This document shows positions 40,494 through 53,577 of a stretch of 64,000 nt of DNA, one piece after another. Positions within the stretch are counted from its first letter, which is position 1. The number at the start of each line of letters is the position of its first letter. Origin of the DNA: Macrosoma leucophasiata (lineage: Eukaryota > Arthropoda > Insecta > Lepidoptera > Hedylidae); the NCBI GenBank assembly GCA_036365455.1, contig JAWQUS010000002.1, forward strand, positions 8,184,001 through 8,248,000, written 5' to 3'. The notes under the pieces are model-generated. The model saw only the letters and a program-made list of their open reading frames with translations, did no database searches and was not told the DNA's origin. The translations under genes were made by a program, and so were the position numbers.

Positions 40494-43400
40494 TTAACAG
40501 TTATAAAAAGCATTTATATAACCATATACTTTAGAGTTATAGTTTTCCAGCACAGGCATACCACTGAAGTAACGACTTGAGTCGTAGAGCCTGAGGTCAT
40601 TCTTGCAGTACCATACATTTTTAGTGCCTTCAGTACCATCGACGTTAAGTGTGTTCAGTTCTAAGACACCAAAATGAAATCTTTGCCCATCTGTTTGTAT
40701 GCAGTTTATAAATATCGGTTCGGGTAAATCTTTTACACCATTCTGTAACAAAATATTGTAATAAATGTAATTTTATATTGTCATTGCCATTTCTGTTTCA
40801 TAAAAAATATATCAGATTTAAATTATAGTTACCCCATGGATCTGTTTCGCGTATGCAGTTGCTACAGTGAAAGCATGAGTCAAAGACCGGCCTAGAATTT
40901 GACTGGGTGTAACTGGAGTTTCATAGATGTTGTTAATTTCAGTGCGGTTAAAATGTAGCCACGTAGTGTGGGGGTGTTTCATACTTACATTAGGTTTAAT
41001 AGCTGTAAGTAAGAATCAAATTAAAGAATACTACTACTCCCTTAATCATAAATGTACATTAGATACGTTTTAGCTATAGAATGCTTTGTCTTTGTCAGTT
41101 GCATTGTCAAATGTGCAGGACAGAAAAAGACAAAGGAGAGATTAGCAACACTTTAGCTAAAATACGTTTATAAATAAGGGGTAAATTTATTCGAAATAAA
41201 GGTGATGAATGAATGAATCCATCCATTTAAAGAGATTACAACTAAATAATTAATTATGAATTCAATGATATAAAAAAAGGAAAAATGCATTAATAAAGGA
41301 ACCTAAAGAAACTAATATGAATACAGATTAACCAATAGAATGAGCCATCTCTAATAACACAGTAAGGACAATGACTGGTCATTAAATATTATCCTTCCAG
41401 TGCCTGTTGAGGCTCCAAAAAATACCTCTTCGGGTGTTTTGAGGCTCCAAATATACAACACCTGTATTTCAGCTTTTTTTAACAAAATACTTATGTGAAA
41501 TGGTGAAATTATTGGCGATCATTGCGCTGTGGTCCAATCGATCGATCACCACTAGCTTTGTAAGCTAGAACAATTCTAAAAGTGGTGACAGATCTGATGG
41601 TTTTTAAGACCTGGATTGGGTGTAGCTGGAGCCAGTGGCCGACTGTCCTGATGACTTTCATCAGGACATTTGGAGGCCCAGTAGCTTCACGCATGAGCAA
41701 AAGCAAAATAATGGACCGCCCCGACAATTTGTCAATGAATTGCGAGTGAATCATTCTTCTGTCTTGCTGCAAACAGGTAGCATAAACTTACGGTAACTAC
41801 TACACTCTCCATAAAAATGTTCTGGAGGCAAAGTGACAGTGTGTTTTACTGGATACAAGTCCGGTATTTCTATAAAGGGGATATCACTGCCAGATAAATC
41901 ATGTTTCAATGGTTTGTTGCTAGTGACCAATATGTTTGATATATCTTGAAATTGGATAAGATCATTCTCTTTATCAAACACTGTCTTGCTTTCCACATCA
42001 TTCACAACATATTTATTTTGTGTTACTTCTACATCACTTGTCTTTTCCACCAGTTGAACCAGTTTATTTGTTAGGATCTGACTGAAAAATTATAATTTTC
42101 ATTTAGTAACTGTAATAATTAGTTAAATTATCTTAATTGGCTTTATAGATTCAAATTACTTTCTTCTGCTGTCACTAATCCCTAATATTCTAGGGAAATT
42201 GAATGCAGGTCTTTCAGTATCTTTCATCTTTGGCAACTTTTTCTGCTCACAATCAAAAACATTTGCAGATAATATTGCCTTCTTCACACATTCATGAATA
42301 GCTTTTGGAGCTGGCAACTCTGCTAAATCTTCAATCTTGTCAGGTAATTTGTCTTCAGCAATTATTGTTTTGGTTAGGACCTGAGCTTGAGAAATGCCTT
42401 CAAGTAAGACATTATTATTTTTAAGGGTTAAACATGGTCTTTCCTTGTAATCTGGATGGTTTTCATCAAATGGTAAAGGCTGAGCATAAGGTCCAATAAT
42501 ATCAATTCTGTAAGAAATCATAAGTATTAATAATACTACATTAAATTTGGGTTTCTTTTATGTTATGCAAGAAGCAAACAAGTATGTTGTAGTTAACACG
42601 TAAATATACTGCAGTCTATAAACATCTACAATAATTTACCTAAGGGCTAAGGGTCTCAAAGCATTTGTATTGCCAATCCTGAGTTTGAAAATTTATTATT
42701 CAAGCTCTGTGTACACTCCTGATTATTGGAGATTTATTAAGTTATGATAAAATTGATAAACATAGTACAATACTGTTCTCTCTAAGTGTATGTATAAGAG
42801 AGGAGTGCATATACCTTCCAGCTCTGGGACTGGAGCTCTGCTACAAGTAAGAAGTTAGGTAAAATAGATTATATTTATTTATTTAATACTTTATTGTACA
42901 CCAAAACATACAAAATACAAAGATAAAAGAGATACACTATACAAAAGGCGATCTTATCACAAAACTGCAATCTCTTCCAGACAACCTTTGGGTTTAGGAA
43001 ACTGCGGAAATGAAAAAAAGTAAAAGGGGTGTACTAGCTCAAGTTAATGTAATATAACAAAACTATTACAACAGGTAACTTCAACAAGGTATTTGTGAAT
43101 CCGTTTTTTAAATGCTACAACTGATTTAGTATGTCGAATTTCGACAGGCAGCAAGTTCCATAGGTGGATAGCTTGCACCGTGAAAAATTTGGAGTAAAGG
43201 GTAGAGGTATGTGAAGGAGTCGAAAGAAGGAGATTATTGGAAGAATAAAGGGACAAGGTATGTGAAGAGCCAAGAAAAAGAAAACGCTCTTTCAAATAGG
43301 TTGGGGTTTGGGGATTAATAACAATAGACAGTACAGAAAAGAAAGAATGTGTGTATCCCTGCGAAAACGAATGGGTAGCCACTTGAGCTGTTTACGAAAA

Positions 43401-44968
43401 TCACAAACGTGATCATATTTGCGGAGACCAAATATAAATCGAATGCAAAGGTTTTTGAAGCCGCTCAAGTTTGTTTAATTGGTCCTGAGTCTGGATAGCA
43501 TATGTCGGCATAGTCAAGAACTGGAAAGAGAATTGATCGAGCTAAAGTAATTATTGTGGGAGTACGCAAGAAATTCTGGAGTCTTCTCAGAGTGCCAACG
43601 GCAGCAAACATCTTCCGGCTTACTTCTGAGATTTGTGGCGTCCAAGATAAATTGTCAATAATAATGTCCAAATTTTTGACATTATCACGATATGGGTTAC
43701 AGGTTCCATTAATAGTTAGAGATGGCAGCTGTAACATATCTACCTTGGCGAGCGTACGAGAGCTGCCAATTATTATTGCTTGACTTTTGGATGGGTTAAG
43801 CTGCAATCCAAAGGCTTCACTCCATAGAGAAATTCGTTTTAAGTCATCATTGATACTCTGTACGGCCTCCAGCAAATGAGCAAGATCGGCCTGGCAATAG
43901 ATTTGAAGATCATCTGCATAATGGTGGTAGAGAGAAGATAAATTCTGAGTAATTAAGTTAATGACGGTAGAAAAAAGGAGGGGAGACAACACGCCACCTT
44001 GTGGTACCTGGTGGTATTATACTCATGGAAGGCTCCAAGTAAGCTGTAAGCCACCTTGACTATAGTCAACTTTGACTGTAGTATATTATATATAATACGG
44101 CCAGCCCGATGCTGAATATTGAAATAAATTATAATCTATTGGAGGTTTTATTGGAAACATTATTATTTATTTATTTACTGATTACCAACACAAGTTTATA
44201 ATATTACTGATATTTACTGATTACAGTAAGTACATCTAAAAATTATATACACTGCATAAATATGAACTTGTTCGACTGTTCTTGCACTTAAAGGTAACCA
44301 CAGAATGCTATGTTACAAAATTGTGAAACAAAAAGATGTTAATATACACAAAAAAAAAGATAGATTGTAGGTAAATTTTTTAAAATACATTATGGCATGA
44401 ATTGCAGGAAATTAAGTTTAATGACCTTTATGACCTTTGTGAGTGCAAACTACTCTATGATGGGGAGCACGGTCTCGACGACCCGGTTGGTCCAGCGGTG
44501 TGAGATGACCGTTTGATTCGAAGCGTTCGATCCCCGCACCAGGACTAATATTTGTATGGCCTACAGATATTTGTTTCGGGTCTGGGTGTTTGGGCATGTG
44601 TTGTTTGTATACAACGGCACCCACGACACAGGTTTATATCTACCTGTGGGGCTGTGAGTGAAAGCGTATTGTATTGTCCCAAGAGACAGTACATTCTTAG
44701 AAGTAAGTACATTAAATACCTACTCATTTACTTGGAATAGGTTAGTTTTGTTTTCTGATACTGTACAGCGGAATACAAAATGAAGTTCTTACTTTTCTCT
44801 TTGTTGTTTTTCTTTAACGAATTCCAGAGCATCTTCTACGGGAATTCCTCTTTCACGTAAACGTTCCTCCGCACCAGTGTCTATAGGGACACGTTTGCCT
44901 TGAACTCTCCAATGTTTTTTGAACATAAAACCTATATGCTGTCTATTTAAAACCTGGGACAGCTTCAT
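40494..44968 (-). CDS. mRpL37: mitochondrial large-subunit ribosomal protein mL37, complete, 5 exons
   Basis: A nuclear-encoded, animal-specific component of the mitochondrial 39S subunit. Exons in transcript order: 44968-44793, 42507-42160, 42081-41792, 41002-40833, 40742-40494. The sum is 1,233 bp, giving 410 residues plus stop; the human protein is about the same length. The N terminus starts MKLSQVLNRQHIGFMFKKHW, basic and fit for mitochondrial import. The C-terminal exon encodes FINCIQTDGQRFHFGVLELN and NTLNVDGTEGTKNVWYCKND, matching the conserved end of the mL37 family. mS30 shares this fold but is usually longer and has other motifs. All junctions are GT-AG and in phase. The first intron carries a LINE fragment and a tRNA-derived SINE. 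Confidence 0.9.
42870..44010 (-). pseudogene. 5'-truncated CR1/Rex-type LINE fragment
   Basis: Starting in the RT at VPQGGVLSPLLF (about 44005), the minus strand continues with YHHYADDLQIYCQADLAHLL, GLQLNPSKSQAIIIGSSRTL and SILFPVLDYADICYPDSGPI. After a frame change it reads ATHSFSQGYTHSFFSVLSIV and FFTVQAIHLWNLLPVEIR, the usual C-terminal end of CR1/Rex-like elements. It finishes near 42870 in an ATTAAATAAATAAATA-type tail. The YADD box is intact, but frameshifts and truncation make it non-autonomous. It occupies the first intron of mRpL37 in the sense direction. Confidence 0.82.
44477..44673 (+). mobile_element. tRNA-derived SINE, family A, small deletion in B box region
   Basis: Starts GACGACCCGGTTGGTCCAGC (A box) and reads GTTCGATCCCCGCACC (B box). 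Compared with the copy at 60603 it lacks about nine bases just before the B box. The body and tail (ATATTTGTATGGCCTACAGA, GGCACCCACGACACAGG) match well. It lies in the first intron of mRpL37, opposite to the gene. Confidence 0.88.
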
Positions 44969-44999
44969 TTTATTTTAGTATATTGACAAAATTATAATT

Positions 45000-45495
45000 C
45001 TTTTCTAAATTCTAACCAACAAATACAATTTTAATACAACAGCGATCATCCACCTGATCTGCCAATGTCAAAGTCAACATACAGTCATGTCATTTTGACT
45101 TTGACAACTTCGACGAATAACTATCATGGTGGGTACGTTCCTTTTAACGTCCGCAACGTCTAGGACCATAAAAGAGGCAAGACTGCTCTTCTGCTCTAAA
45201 GCTTACGATTGTTGATGCTCGTCATACATCAGAACAAAGCACAGTATCCAGCAAGAAATGTTGCACATAGAGCCAACGAAAGAGATAATCGGCTAGTTTC
45301 GACTTTGTAGAGCGTTATCTCTGCCACACACTGCATATTATATTATGTAAGCACTGCTAGTCCGGTATTGGTCAAAACCATAGATTTATAATACTAAAAT
45401 ATCAGAACTAAATTCTTGCATTTAGAGAGCCAAACATTTAATTCGTATGTAAAACCAACCAAACATATAATTATAATAGGAGCGGAGCACCAAAG
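45000..45495. other. mRpL37 upstream region
   Basis: No exon or known repeat seen. It should contain the mRpL37 promoter and short leader (start codon at 44968). The minisatellite follows. Confidence 0.6.
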
Positions 45496-45850
45496 ATCGT
45501 TGGTGGTGTTAGTGGCGTTGGTGGCGTTAGTGGCTGGCATTGGTAGCGTTGGTGGTAGTGGTGGTGGTGGCGTTAATGGCTTTGGTGACATTTATAGCGT
45601 TGGGGGTGTTGGTAGCGTCGGTAACATTGGTGGCGTTTGTGGCGATGGTGGAATTGATGGCCTTGGTGACGTTAGTGGCGTTAATGGCGTTGCTGGCGTT
45701 GGTGGTGGTGGTGGTGGTGGTGGTGGCGTTATTGGTGATAGTGGCGTTGGTAGCGTTGGTGGCGTTGGTGGGGTTGATGGTATTGGTGGCGTTGATGGTG
45801 TTATTGGCGTTAGTAGTGTTGGTGGCGTTAGTGGCGTTGGTGGTTCAGCA
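45496..45850. repeat. GTTGGTGGC-type minisatellite
   Basis: About 355 bp of imperfect 9- to 12-bp units such as GGCGTTGGTG and GGTAGCGTTGGTGGTGGTGG. Because the unit is mostly a multiple of three bases, plus-strand frames stay open and would read Gly-Val or Val-Ala-Leu runs of 137-145 residues. I treat it as a tandem repeat, not a gene, because two frames are equally open. It lies between mRpL37 and the pnt 3' end. Confidence 0.8.
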
Positions 45851-46154
45851 TAAGATGTATGTTTGCAGGTTGTACAAGACTGCGCGTTTATTTAATAAGC
45901 TGTGTTTCACACGGTCAGTTACATGTGACTCTGTCACGTGTTCGCAGTACTAGCAGCCTGTATGCTTTGTATGCTTTCATCCCCAATGGCAATCAATGCG
46001 TCTAATAGCGTGTACAGAGAAGCATTAATGTAAACCAGATTTTTTTAACTAATCAAAAGTGTTTATGATCCAAAATTAACCAAAAGTTATACTAAAAAAA
46101 GCTGCCCAAAGTCACTTTTCCACGCGAACGAAGTCGCGGGCACAGCTAGTTTTT

Positions 46155-48539
46155 AATAAGACTCGAAAGACCCGGTTTTCCTGGATTCTCGGGAGTGGAG
46201 AAAAGTTCATTTCTCGTACTTACACACCTATATCGCCAAATATCACTGTTTGTTAAACATAATCTTTTCATAAACATACATTTTTCAGTTTAATTCCACA
46301 GTAAAAATGTCATTGTGTAGTAGTGAGTACATGGGTTAGTGGGTAATTAAGACGCATTATGTAGCTAATAAGCTAGGATTGGTTTATGTGTTTAAAAGAA
46401 AAACAACAAATGATTTCGTAAATATATATATTTAATTTTATATCTTCCATCAATACATACAACGACACACATAGGTACATCGAATATTTCACTGTAATTA
46501 CAAGTTACATTTATGATTAATGATCACGCAATGTGTATATATTTGTACCTATTCAGAAACTGAAAGTAGGTATACAGATCCGCAATACAATTTTCTATCT
46601 CGGGTTAGATATAGTTATAACATGATACCTAAAGCGGGGAAGACTTCGTTAGCTAAATTCATAGTTGTGACACAAGTGTACAGCACCGTGATTTAAAATA
46701 TATACGACTTTAGTTTCGCAGACCGCGGGGAACGGCACAGTATGATATTGATGGAGGAGTAATACTTTACAAAATAAAACTTATCGAAATATCTTCGGTG
46801 TATGCTAGGAGCTATAAAAATTGAAAATAATACAACTAATTAATTTCATAACTAGTAAGACATTACAATCCCTTACCACGAGATCAGCGACAAGTAGACG
46901 TCACCTGCGTTGCTTCGTTTTTTTTTTAGAATAGAGCTTTTCCGTATTTATTGCAGAAGTTGGTACAGACTTGGTGAGATTTTAACATCTCCATTAACCG
47001 GTCGGAAATAAGCAAACACGTCGGACCGTATTAGTTTACAAAATCGAACTCGAGAAGTCCCTTTGGTAATTCACAATAACTGTACCAATTGGTGGGTATG
47101 TAGATTTTAAAATCTTTGGACTTTTCAGAATAAAAATATTTAATAATCGTTTTATGTCCGTCATCATTCTAACTATGCTTTAATTTAACCGCATATTGCA
47201 ACAATTTGCGAATCAAACATACAACACTTAATATCTATTATAATATAATACCTAATTATTTTAATAAAGTAACAAAATTAACTTATATTTACAGTATTAT
47301 TAAATTGATAGCAGAATTTAACTATTTTATCTATTCAATATGCTTATTTCAGTACTTTAGGGATTTGATTTACGAATTTATAACCAATAGGTATTGGGAT
47401 GACTTTAGCTACAATTTCAATAATAGAATAGATGAAGTGCCTCCATGATACTGGCGCTTACAGGCATTCATAATACATTAGACCGAATAACAAGTTTCCA
47501 TGCTCTAAAATATTAAAATCAGATAACAACAAGCTGTTGCTAAGGCTTAAGGCACCGTTGGTTAATGTGGTACTTAATAATTATGTATGTGAGTGTATGA
47601 CGTACATTTAATAATATATAGAACCTTTTATATGGTAGTATAACCATGTAAGTATATTATAATTCCACTGGTGGATGTATGAGATCAAATCCGACATTTC
47701 TATATAAAAATCTACATTTCATTAAAATTATAGCTCAGAAAGGTATACTTAGTGGAAAAGATGAACAACCCCTTTAAACGAATTGTCAGTTGAGTCAGCG
47801 TAGATAAAGTAAAAAATCTAAAGCGTATAAAGTTTAAAACAAACTTAAAAGAAACGTGGGTATAAAATACTGAAATATTCGAATGTCATATTTTTGACTA
47901 GTCAGTTCAAAAGGCGTTCTAATGAATTCCACATCCAGCATACCGAAGTGTGAAAAGTTAAATGATCTTTGTTATTGATCACGTCGTTGTTAATACAATA
48001 ATTTATGTAACATCCCTGTCAAAAATATACCGAAAGATTCCAGATCTTTCTCGAGAGAAACTATACATACGCCTTACTACGGAGACTGTTACTCATACAA
48101 ACATTATTCTGAGATTTTGTGACACGTCTCGTATATTATCGTTGTAGACTTGAAGGATTGAGGTGTGTGATGCGTTTCGTTATTGCATAGAACTGATACA
48201 ATTGCATGTGGAGCTACATCGATAACCTCGAAACGTTTCAGTAGCAGATAGAATTAGTGTATTTATTCAGAAATTTTCGAACCGATATTGTAGTAAAAAA
48301 ATGTCTTTCCCCTCCGAAGTTCGTTTATTTACACGAACAGCGCTTATTTTTTAGCTGTACATGCGCGATTGCCAGTGACAGGTAACTTTTTTTACTACCT
48401 AGGCAAAGAGTCGGTTAACCGTAATGCTGTTGGTCGAGACAGCTAACTTCAGAGCGGTGTGAGTGTTTGGGAGTGTAAGAGCGAGGTGCGCGGCGAGTGG
48501 GGGCCGCGGCAGGGTGGCGGACTCCGGGGCTAGTCGGGT
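46155..48539 (-). other. probable pnt 3' UTR and downstream DNA
   Basis: No coding exon, SINE or LINE recognised over about 2.4 kb, which is unusually repeat-poor for this window. A long 3' UTR is known for pnt in flies. The sequence is AT-rich. No single poly(A) site can be chosen. Confidence 0.45.
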
Positions 48540-51500
48540 TCAGTCGTCATCCTTCTTTTCCATCTTGGGCTCATACATCGCGTGGAGCTGTTCCGGCGAT
48601 ATTCTGTAAGAAAATCGATTATTTGAAACCTGTTGTACCAGTGCTTAGTCACGTAAGGTAAGGACTTTATATTAAGTTCATCGGGAATGATATTTTAAAG
48701 TGCTGTGTAGGTACATTTACGGGGCCATACATTACCACCTGACCGGAACTATAGTGTTGACGCGATAATCACGACCATTTAGCGGTAAGTACATTAGGTA
48801 ACGCTATGGTGCCTACGCATATGACCGCTGTCACTAAAGCTCTACTATCAGTAAAAATCAATTTAAAAGCAAATTTTATTTTATTTATTTTTTATTTTAC
48901 CTTTAAAAAAGTTTATTTTCTCTGGATTTGTGACCGTGTTCATCCTAGAGTCTTATGGAAATCACATAACGTTTTACTTACGTAATTTTGGAATCGCACG
49001 ATTATAATGAATCGTTACAATAAACTTGTGCAAGCTTTTTTTCAGTAAATCGAACGAAATGTCTACGATTTCGTAGCGCAATGCTACGAGGCGTAGCGAA
49101 TGATTCTGGCTGAAGATTTGAAAGTTTATCCAGCTGTCGACTTTTTTAGTACGATAAACAACGAACTTTATAAAGACGTAAAATAATACTGTCATTTTTT
49201 TTCAATGTAATGGAAGTGGCAAACATGCATGCAGTTTACATTGATGTTAAGTGATGACTGCAGCCTATAGACACCCACATTGCTGACTGACAGTTCTAAG
49301 CATACTTTGCTCAAAGTAAAGTCGTAGTGGGGTCTATAAATCTCACACTTAGCCTCGGGAGTGGCAACTCTAGGTGAGTTGCCATTGATATCTTTGTCTT
49401 TATGTTTGGGCTACAGTGCTGGCTTAGCAATATGGACACGTTTTTTTAGTTTAGCCACCTGTAAAATAAGTAATAGTAAAGTGATCCATACCCGAGTAAG
49501 CTCTGTAGGTCGCAGACAAAGCGGTAGACGTAACGTTTGCCGGCCGTCTTGTGGATGATGTTCTTGTCGTAGTAGTAGCGCAGCCCTCTCGACAGCTTCT
49601 CGTAGTTCATCTTGGGCTTGTTCTTGCGGATGCCCCAACGCCGGGCCACCTGTTCAACATTATATTTTTTATTATGTATATAAAAATAATTCAATTTCGA
49701 CAAACACCCGGAGGTTTCACACGGCATTTTTAATTATACGCGGACGAAGACGCGGGCAAAAGCTAGTATAATTATAAAAATCTTCGTAATTCACATGTAG
49801 GTTAGGACGCGAATTCGAAAACGAGAGTATCTTATCGTGAGAAAAAAGAATTTGACCATTATTTTTCAAACAAATTTTCGGTAAAAATACCTCCTCGACT
49901 CATTCAAGACGGAATATAATTTCATGGTATTTCCAATAATTTGTCCATAAAGATACTTGCCTCGTCCGGATCCGTAAGTTTGAACTCCCAGCCATCGCCG
50001 GTCCACGAGATGAAGCCCTGGCAGCTCTTGTCGGTGAGCAGCTCCAGCAGGAACTGCCACAGCTGGATGGGACCTGAACCTGCCACAATAGTACACACTT
50101 GCTTTACGATGTACAATACATGCCTATATTTTCAGGGAACGGGGGATTAACGAGGTATATCTGAATTTTCAACTATTTTTTATTTTTTACCTACGACGTT
50201 ATCATGGGGTATAAATATTTAGGCCTGGAAGGGTAGTTCAGACTGCGATATAGTGTCCTGTGATTATGCCCTGTAATTTCAGGCATAGACGGTATAACAA
50301 TTTAGACCTCAGGAGGAGTGCCAACGAGTTTATATGTATTTAAATGTTTGTTTACAGGCTACAACAATACTTACAAAAAAAATGTCATAGCAATGTGTAG
50401 GATGTTATATGACATATTATCTGGTAGGGTCAGAAGTAAGATTGATAAATAGGTGTAGATATGGTAAGGTATTTTAGTTTAGGCATTAATGTTACACTGC
50501 CAATCTAAAACCATTAAAAAACGAAACAAACTACAACACATTCATTAAAAATATCAAACAATTACTCATCGATAAATGTTACTATAATATTCAGGATTAT
50601 TTGAGCGACACCTTTAAATGATATTTTTTAATCTAAATAAATGATAATATTTAACTTTCCCCTTATTACATAAGCTTCCCCTCTTATGTTGCTATACCCT
50701 AACAGGGTGTCATTGTACAATACCACCTATGTACCCATATGACATAACGCAATAAATAATTTGAATTTGAATTTAATAACTACCCTGCTTCCTTAATGAT
50801 TGGCCAAAATAACATTTGAAAATGATTCACAACTCATTTAATCCATTACCGGAATATTGTAACGATATTAACTATATACTAAGGCTGGATTGCATCATCT
50901 TACTTTAGCTTTAACAAATTAGCTAAAGTACCGGTTAACCAAAAAACGAGTTGCACCATTTTTTGGCTTAACGGTACTTGTAAAATTGTCAAATGACCCG
51001 AACCGAACCAAAGTGTATTTCTGATAGTTTAACAAGTTACCGGTAAAGCAGGGCCCGGAGGTGGGGTAGGGCAGCTTGTCCTGCGGCAGCAGCGTGTGCT
51101 GCTCGCTGGGCCATTCGCTCCACTCGGTGTGGCCGCCGCCGTAGCCTTCCTGCGTGTAGCCCTCCACGTACATATCGCCGCCGTACCTGCCGCCTGCGCC
51201 TGCTGACAATGTCATAACACCTGTTAGCTTTGATGGAAGCTAGTGGATCCAGAATAGGGATGTTTCATCATCATTTCACCGAAAGACCTCCACTAAGGAA
51301 CGAATTGTGATTATTAATTTTCTATTATTTTAATGTCAAAAAGTAAACGAAAAATAAATATATAGGTATGAAACAACTAGCCTTTAACAACATAATAGTT
51401 TTGAAGATATGAAGAAGCGAAACGTTGTTAGTTCTGTTGTGAAATGACTCAAAATGTAATTTTGTAGGACATTTTGTCTTATTGCCTTTTTATTCATATT

Positions 51501-53341
51501 TCTGTGGTGAACATCATGCATTGGATGCATTGTATGTTGAAGTCAAGACATTTTTAACTGACTTAAAAAGGAGGTTTTCAGTTGGACCTGTACTTTAAAA
51601 ACAGTTTTTGTCGCTTTAATTGCACAAAAAACATTTATCAATGTGAAAATTTAGTCATTCTGACCCATTGGATTTGTTAAATGTAGGCAGGTTCTTAGGA
51701 CCAAGCCACAGGTGAACTAGTAGGTACATACGCCCAAACAATAATTATTACAAATGCGAAAATAACTGAGTATCTGTTACTTTTTCACGGATAAATGAAA
51801 CGATTGTGTATATTTTAAATCCTGAAGAAGAACATGATCTTCAACTTAACAAATGAGCGTGCAGGAAAAGTCAGGGCCAATAGTAGGAACCCGTACTTTA
51901 GAAATGACGATAACAGCTTTTTAACAGCAATTAGTGCTTTTCGAAGCCATTCAACAAGTGAATCAAGAAACATGACACTGAATAATAACGAGATGAAAGA
52001 TTCAACTCTGTTAACGACTTCGTGCCTTGAAATTGAATACATTAATTAAGTCCGGTGTAAGAAAACCCTTTGTTATGTGTTATCTCTTGTGATCTCTCCT
52101 AATTATTGAAACATGGTCATTTTATTTAGCATAAAACAAGGCGAGTGACAAGGCGGCGCGGCGTGCCAATCTCTCGTAGACTCTAGTAGATTTCTTTCTA
52201 ACAGTATAAATAGGGAGATAACATATTTTATAATCTACCTAGAGAAGAAAACATTAATATTATCACGCTTATTTTATATGTGTTTAGGTGTTTACTACTA
52301 GTCATCATCATTACTCCAGTCGAATGACGTCCACTGTTGGACAAAGCCTTCCCCAAAGTCGCCCACAACAATGTCGTGGTCGTGAGTCTCCAGCATTAGA
52401 TTATGGCATATTCTCCACTAATGACTATTTGTTCCTAATTGAGGAGATTCAAAGAATTCCTAAGACTTCTTTTGAGGCTAGTGAACTAAAATACTGTTCG
52501 TACATACAATACGAAAACACTCGTTTAGGAACAAATATATAAAAGGAAAGAAAATATTTTTATTTCGCATAGATCTTTACAGATACTTTCAAAACATCAA
52601 GAAATTATAAATCACCTAGAGTGAATAACCATTACATATAGTAAAAGCAAAAACATATATTAACAGTAATAGCTTAAATTTAGGCTTACTAAAGCATAAT
52701 TGATTAATTTGTAGGGGAGTTTGGACTAAGTAGGTACCTAGGTACCCTCGCCGAGATACGAGATGGGTGTCAATGCTATCATGTTCTGTTCTTCTAGTGT
52801 GGGTAATTAAGTATAATCAGTAGACATAATTGAACATACATAAAACATTCGGTTTCCATGCTTAGGTGTTTTTAATGAGAATTGAAATAGCCACCAAGGT
52901 AGTTCTCAGAATGGCTCTTATGTCATAAGGAATGGAGACTTGAAGGAAATAATAGCTGTGCGTATTGAAAAGATTTATCATTGGTCGCAGAGAAGCGCCA
53001 TTCAGAAATAGCATTTTTTTAATGGATAGTAGATTGAAGACCTTAATTTTACATAATTTTTGTATATATTCTATACTCACTTCTTGGGTATGGCTTCGTG
53101 TACGGGTGCGGCTGGTATTTGTGTTCGTGCTGCAGCAGTGGTTGCGTGTGGGCGTGCGCATGGTGGTAGTAGTCATCGAGGTAGGGCTGCGTGGGCGCCG
53201 GTGGCGGGTACTCCGGCGGGTAGTACTCGTCGAGGGGGGAGGTGGCGGCTGGCGCGGGGGCGGGCGCGGGTGCCGTCGCACCGCCGCTCGTCTCCGTGTA
53301 GTAGGTGTTCGTTTCACGAGGACCACCTGTCGTGTAGCCGC
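48540..53341 (-). CDS. pnt: ETS transcription factor pointed, 3' five coding exons; 5' part not found
   Basis: Pointed is the Ets1/2-type effector of Ras/MAPK signalling in insects. Exons in transcript order: 53341-53081, 51202-51041 (or 51199, see findings), 50079-49961, 49649-49492, 48603-48540. They encode a Tyr/Pro/His-rich linker (for example [20 protein letters not shown]), a Gly/Glu-rich segment ([20 protein letters not shown]), the full ETS domain, and the C terminus [20 protein letters not shown]. The SAM/PNT domain of the long isoform is not encoded in the window. The first exon here begins in phase 1 after an acceptor, so upstream exons must exist, probably beyond 64000. One intron uses a GC donor. 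The probable 3' UTR lies at about 46400-48539. Confidence 0.93.
48720..48850 (-). repeat. repeat C, 5' part
   Basis: CATACATTACCACCTGACCG to AAGCTCTACTATCAGTAA. Only the 5' half of the element remains. It lies in the last intron of pnt. Confidence 0.75.
49203..49390 (-). repeat. repeat C, 3' part
   Basis: AATGTAATGGAAGTGGCAAA, CATTGATGTTAAGTGATGAC and GCAGCCTATAGACACCCACA, then a diverged end with CCTCGGGAGTGGCAACTC. It lies in the last intron of pnt about 100 bp from the ETS exon. Confidence 0.75.
49492..50079 (-). CDS. pnt: pnt ETS-domain exons
   Basis: Exons 50079-49961 and 49649-49492 encode the winged helix-turn-helix ETS domain. The first gives [20 protein letters not shown], then [18 protein letters not shown]; the second gives [40 protein letters not shown] and [13 protein letters not shown]. 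The DNA-contacting recognition helix with the RGLRYYY signature is intact. The segment is nearly identical to fly pointed as I remember it, which is the main reason for choosing pnt over other ETS genes. The donor after DPDE reads GCAAGT, a GC-AG intron. Confidence 0.94.
50262..50350 (+). repeat. repeat C, middle fragment
   Basis: GCCCTGTAATTTCAGGCATA and TTTAGACCTCAGGAGGAGTG match the middle of repeat C. It lies in a pnt intron. Confidence 0.6.
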
Positions 53342-53577
53342 CTGGAAGGTAACAGTTGTATTGTTAATATTGATTATGGATACCTGGGTTTATATTACTT
53401 TGACTGGTGGTAGAGTTCTAGACAGAGCTAGAGAGCGTAGGCTTCACATTAGCCAAACTATTAGACGCCATGATGGTGTTGAATACTGCTGGTATTTTAT
53501 TTATATGATAATGAGTGGGCCAGCATCTATTATTGGGTGCCTAATATTCATAGTCACTTAATTTTCATATGTTATAC

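Noticed and set aside
45416..45853. Open frame of 145 residues rich in Gly and Val
   Set aside because: It is the translation of a GTTGGTGGC minisatellite; a second plus-strand frame is equally open, and no splice or start context supports a gene.
50890..51040. Hairpin-rich sequence beside a pnt exon (TTAGCTTTAACAAATTAGCT)
   Set aside because: It looks like part of a short repeat, but no second copy or clear ends are present in the window.
52965..53561. 198-residue plus-strand open frame across the pnt linker exon
   Set aside because: It is antisense to the Pro/His-rich pnt exon, whose splice sites and phase fit the gene on the minus strand.
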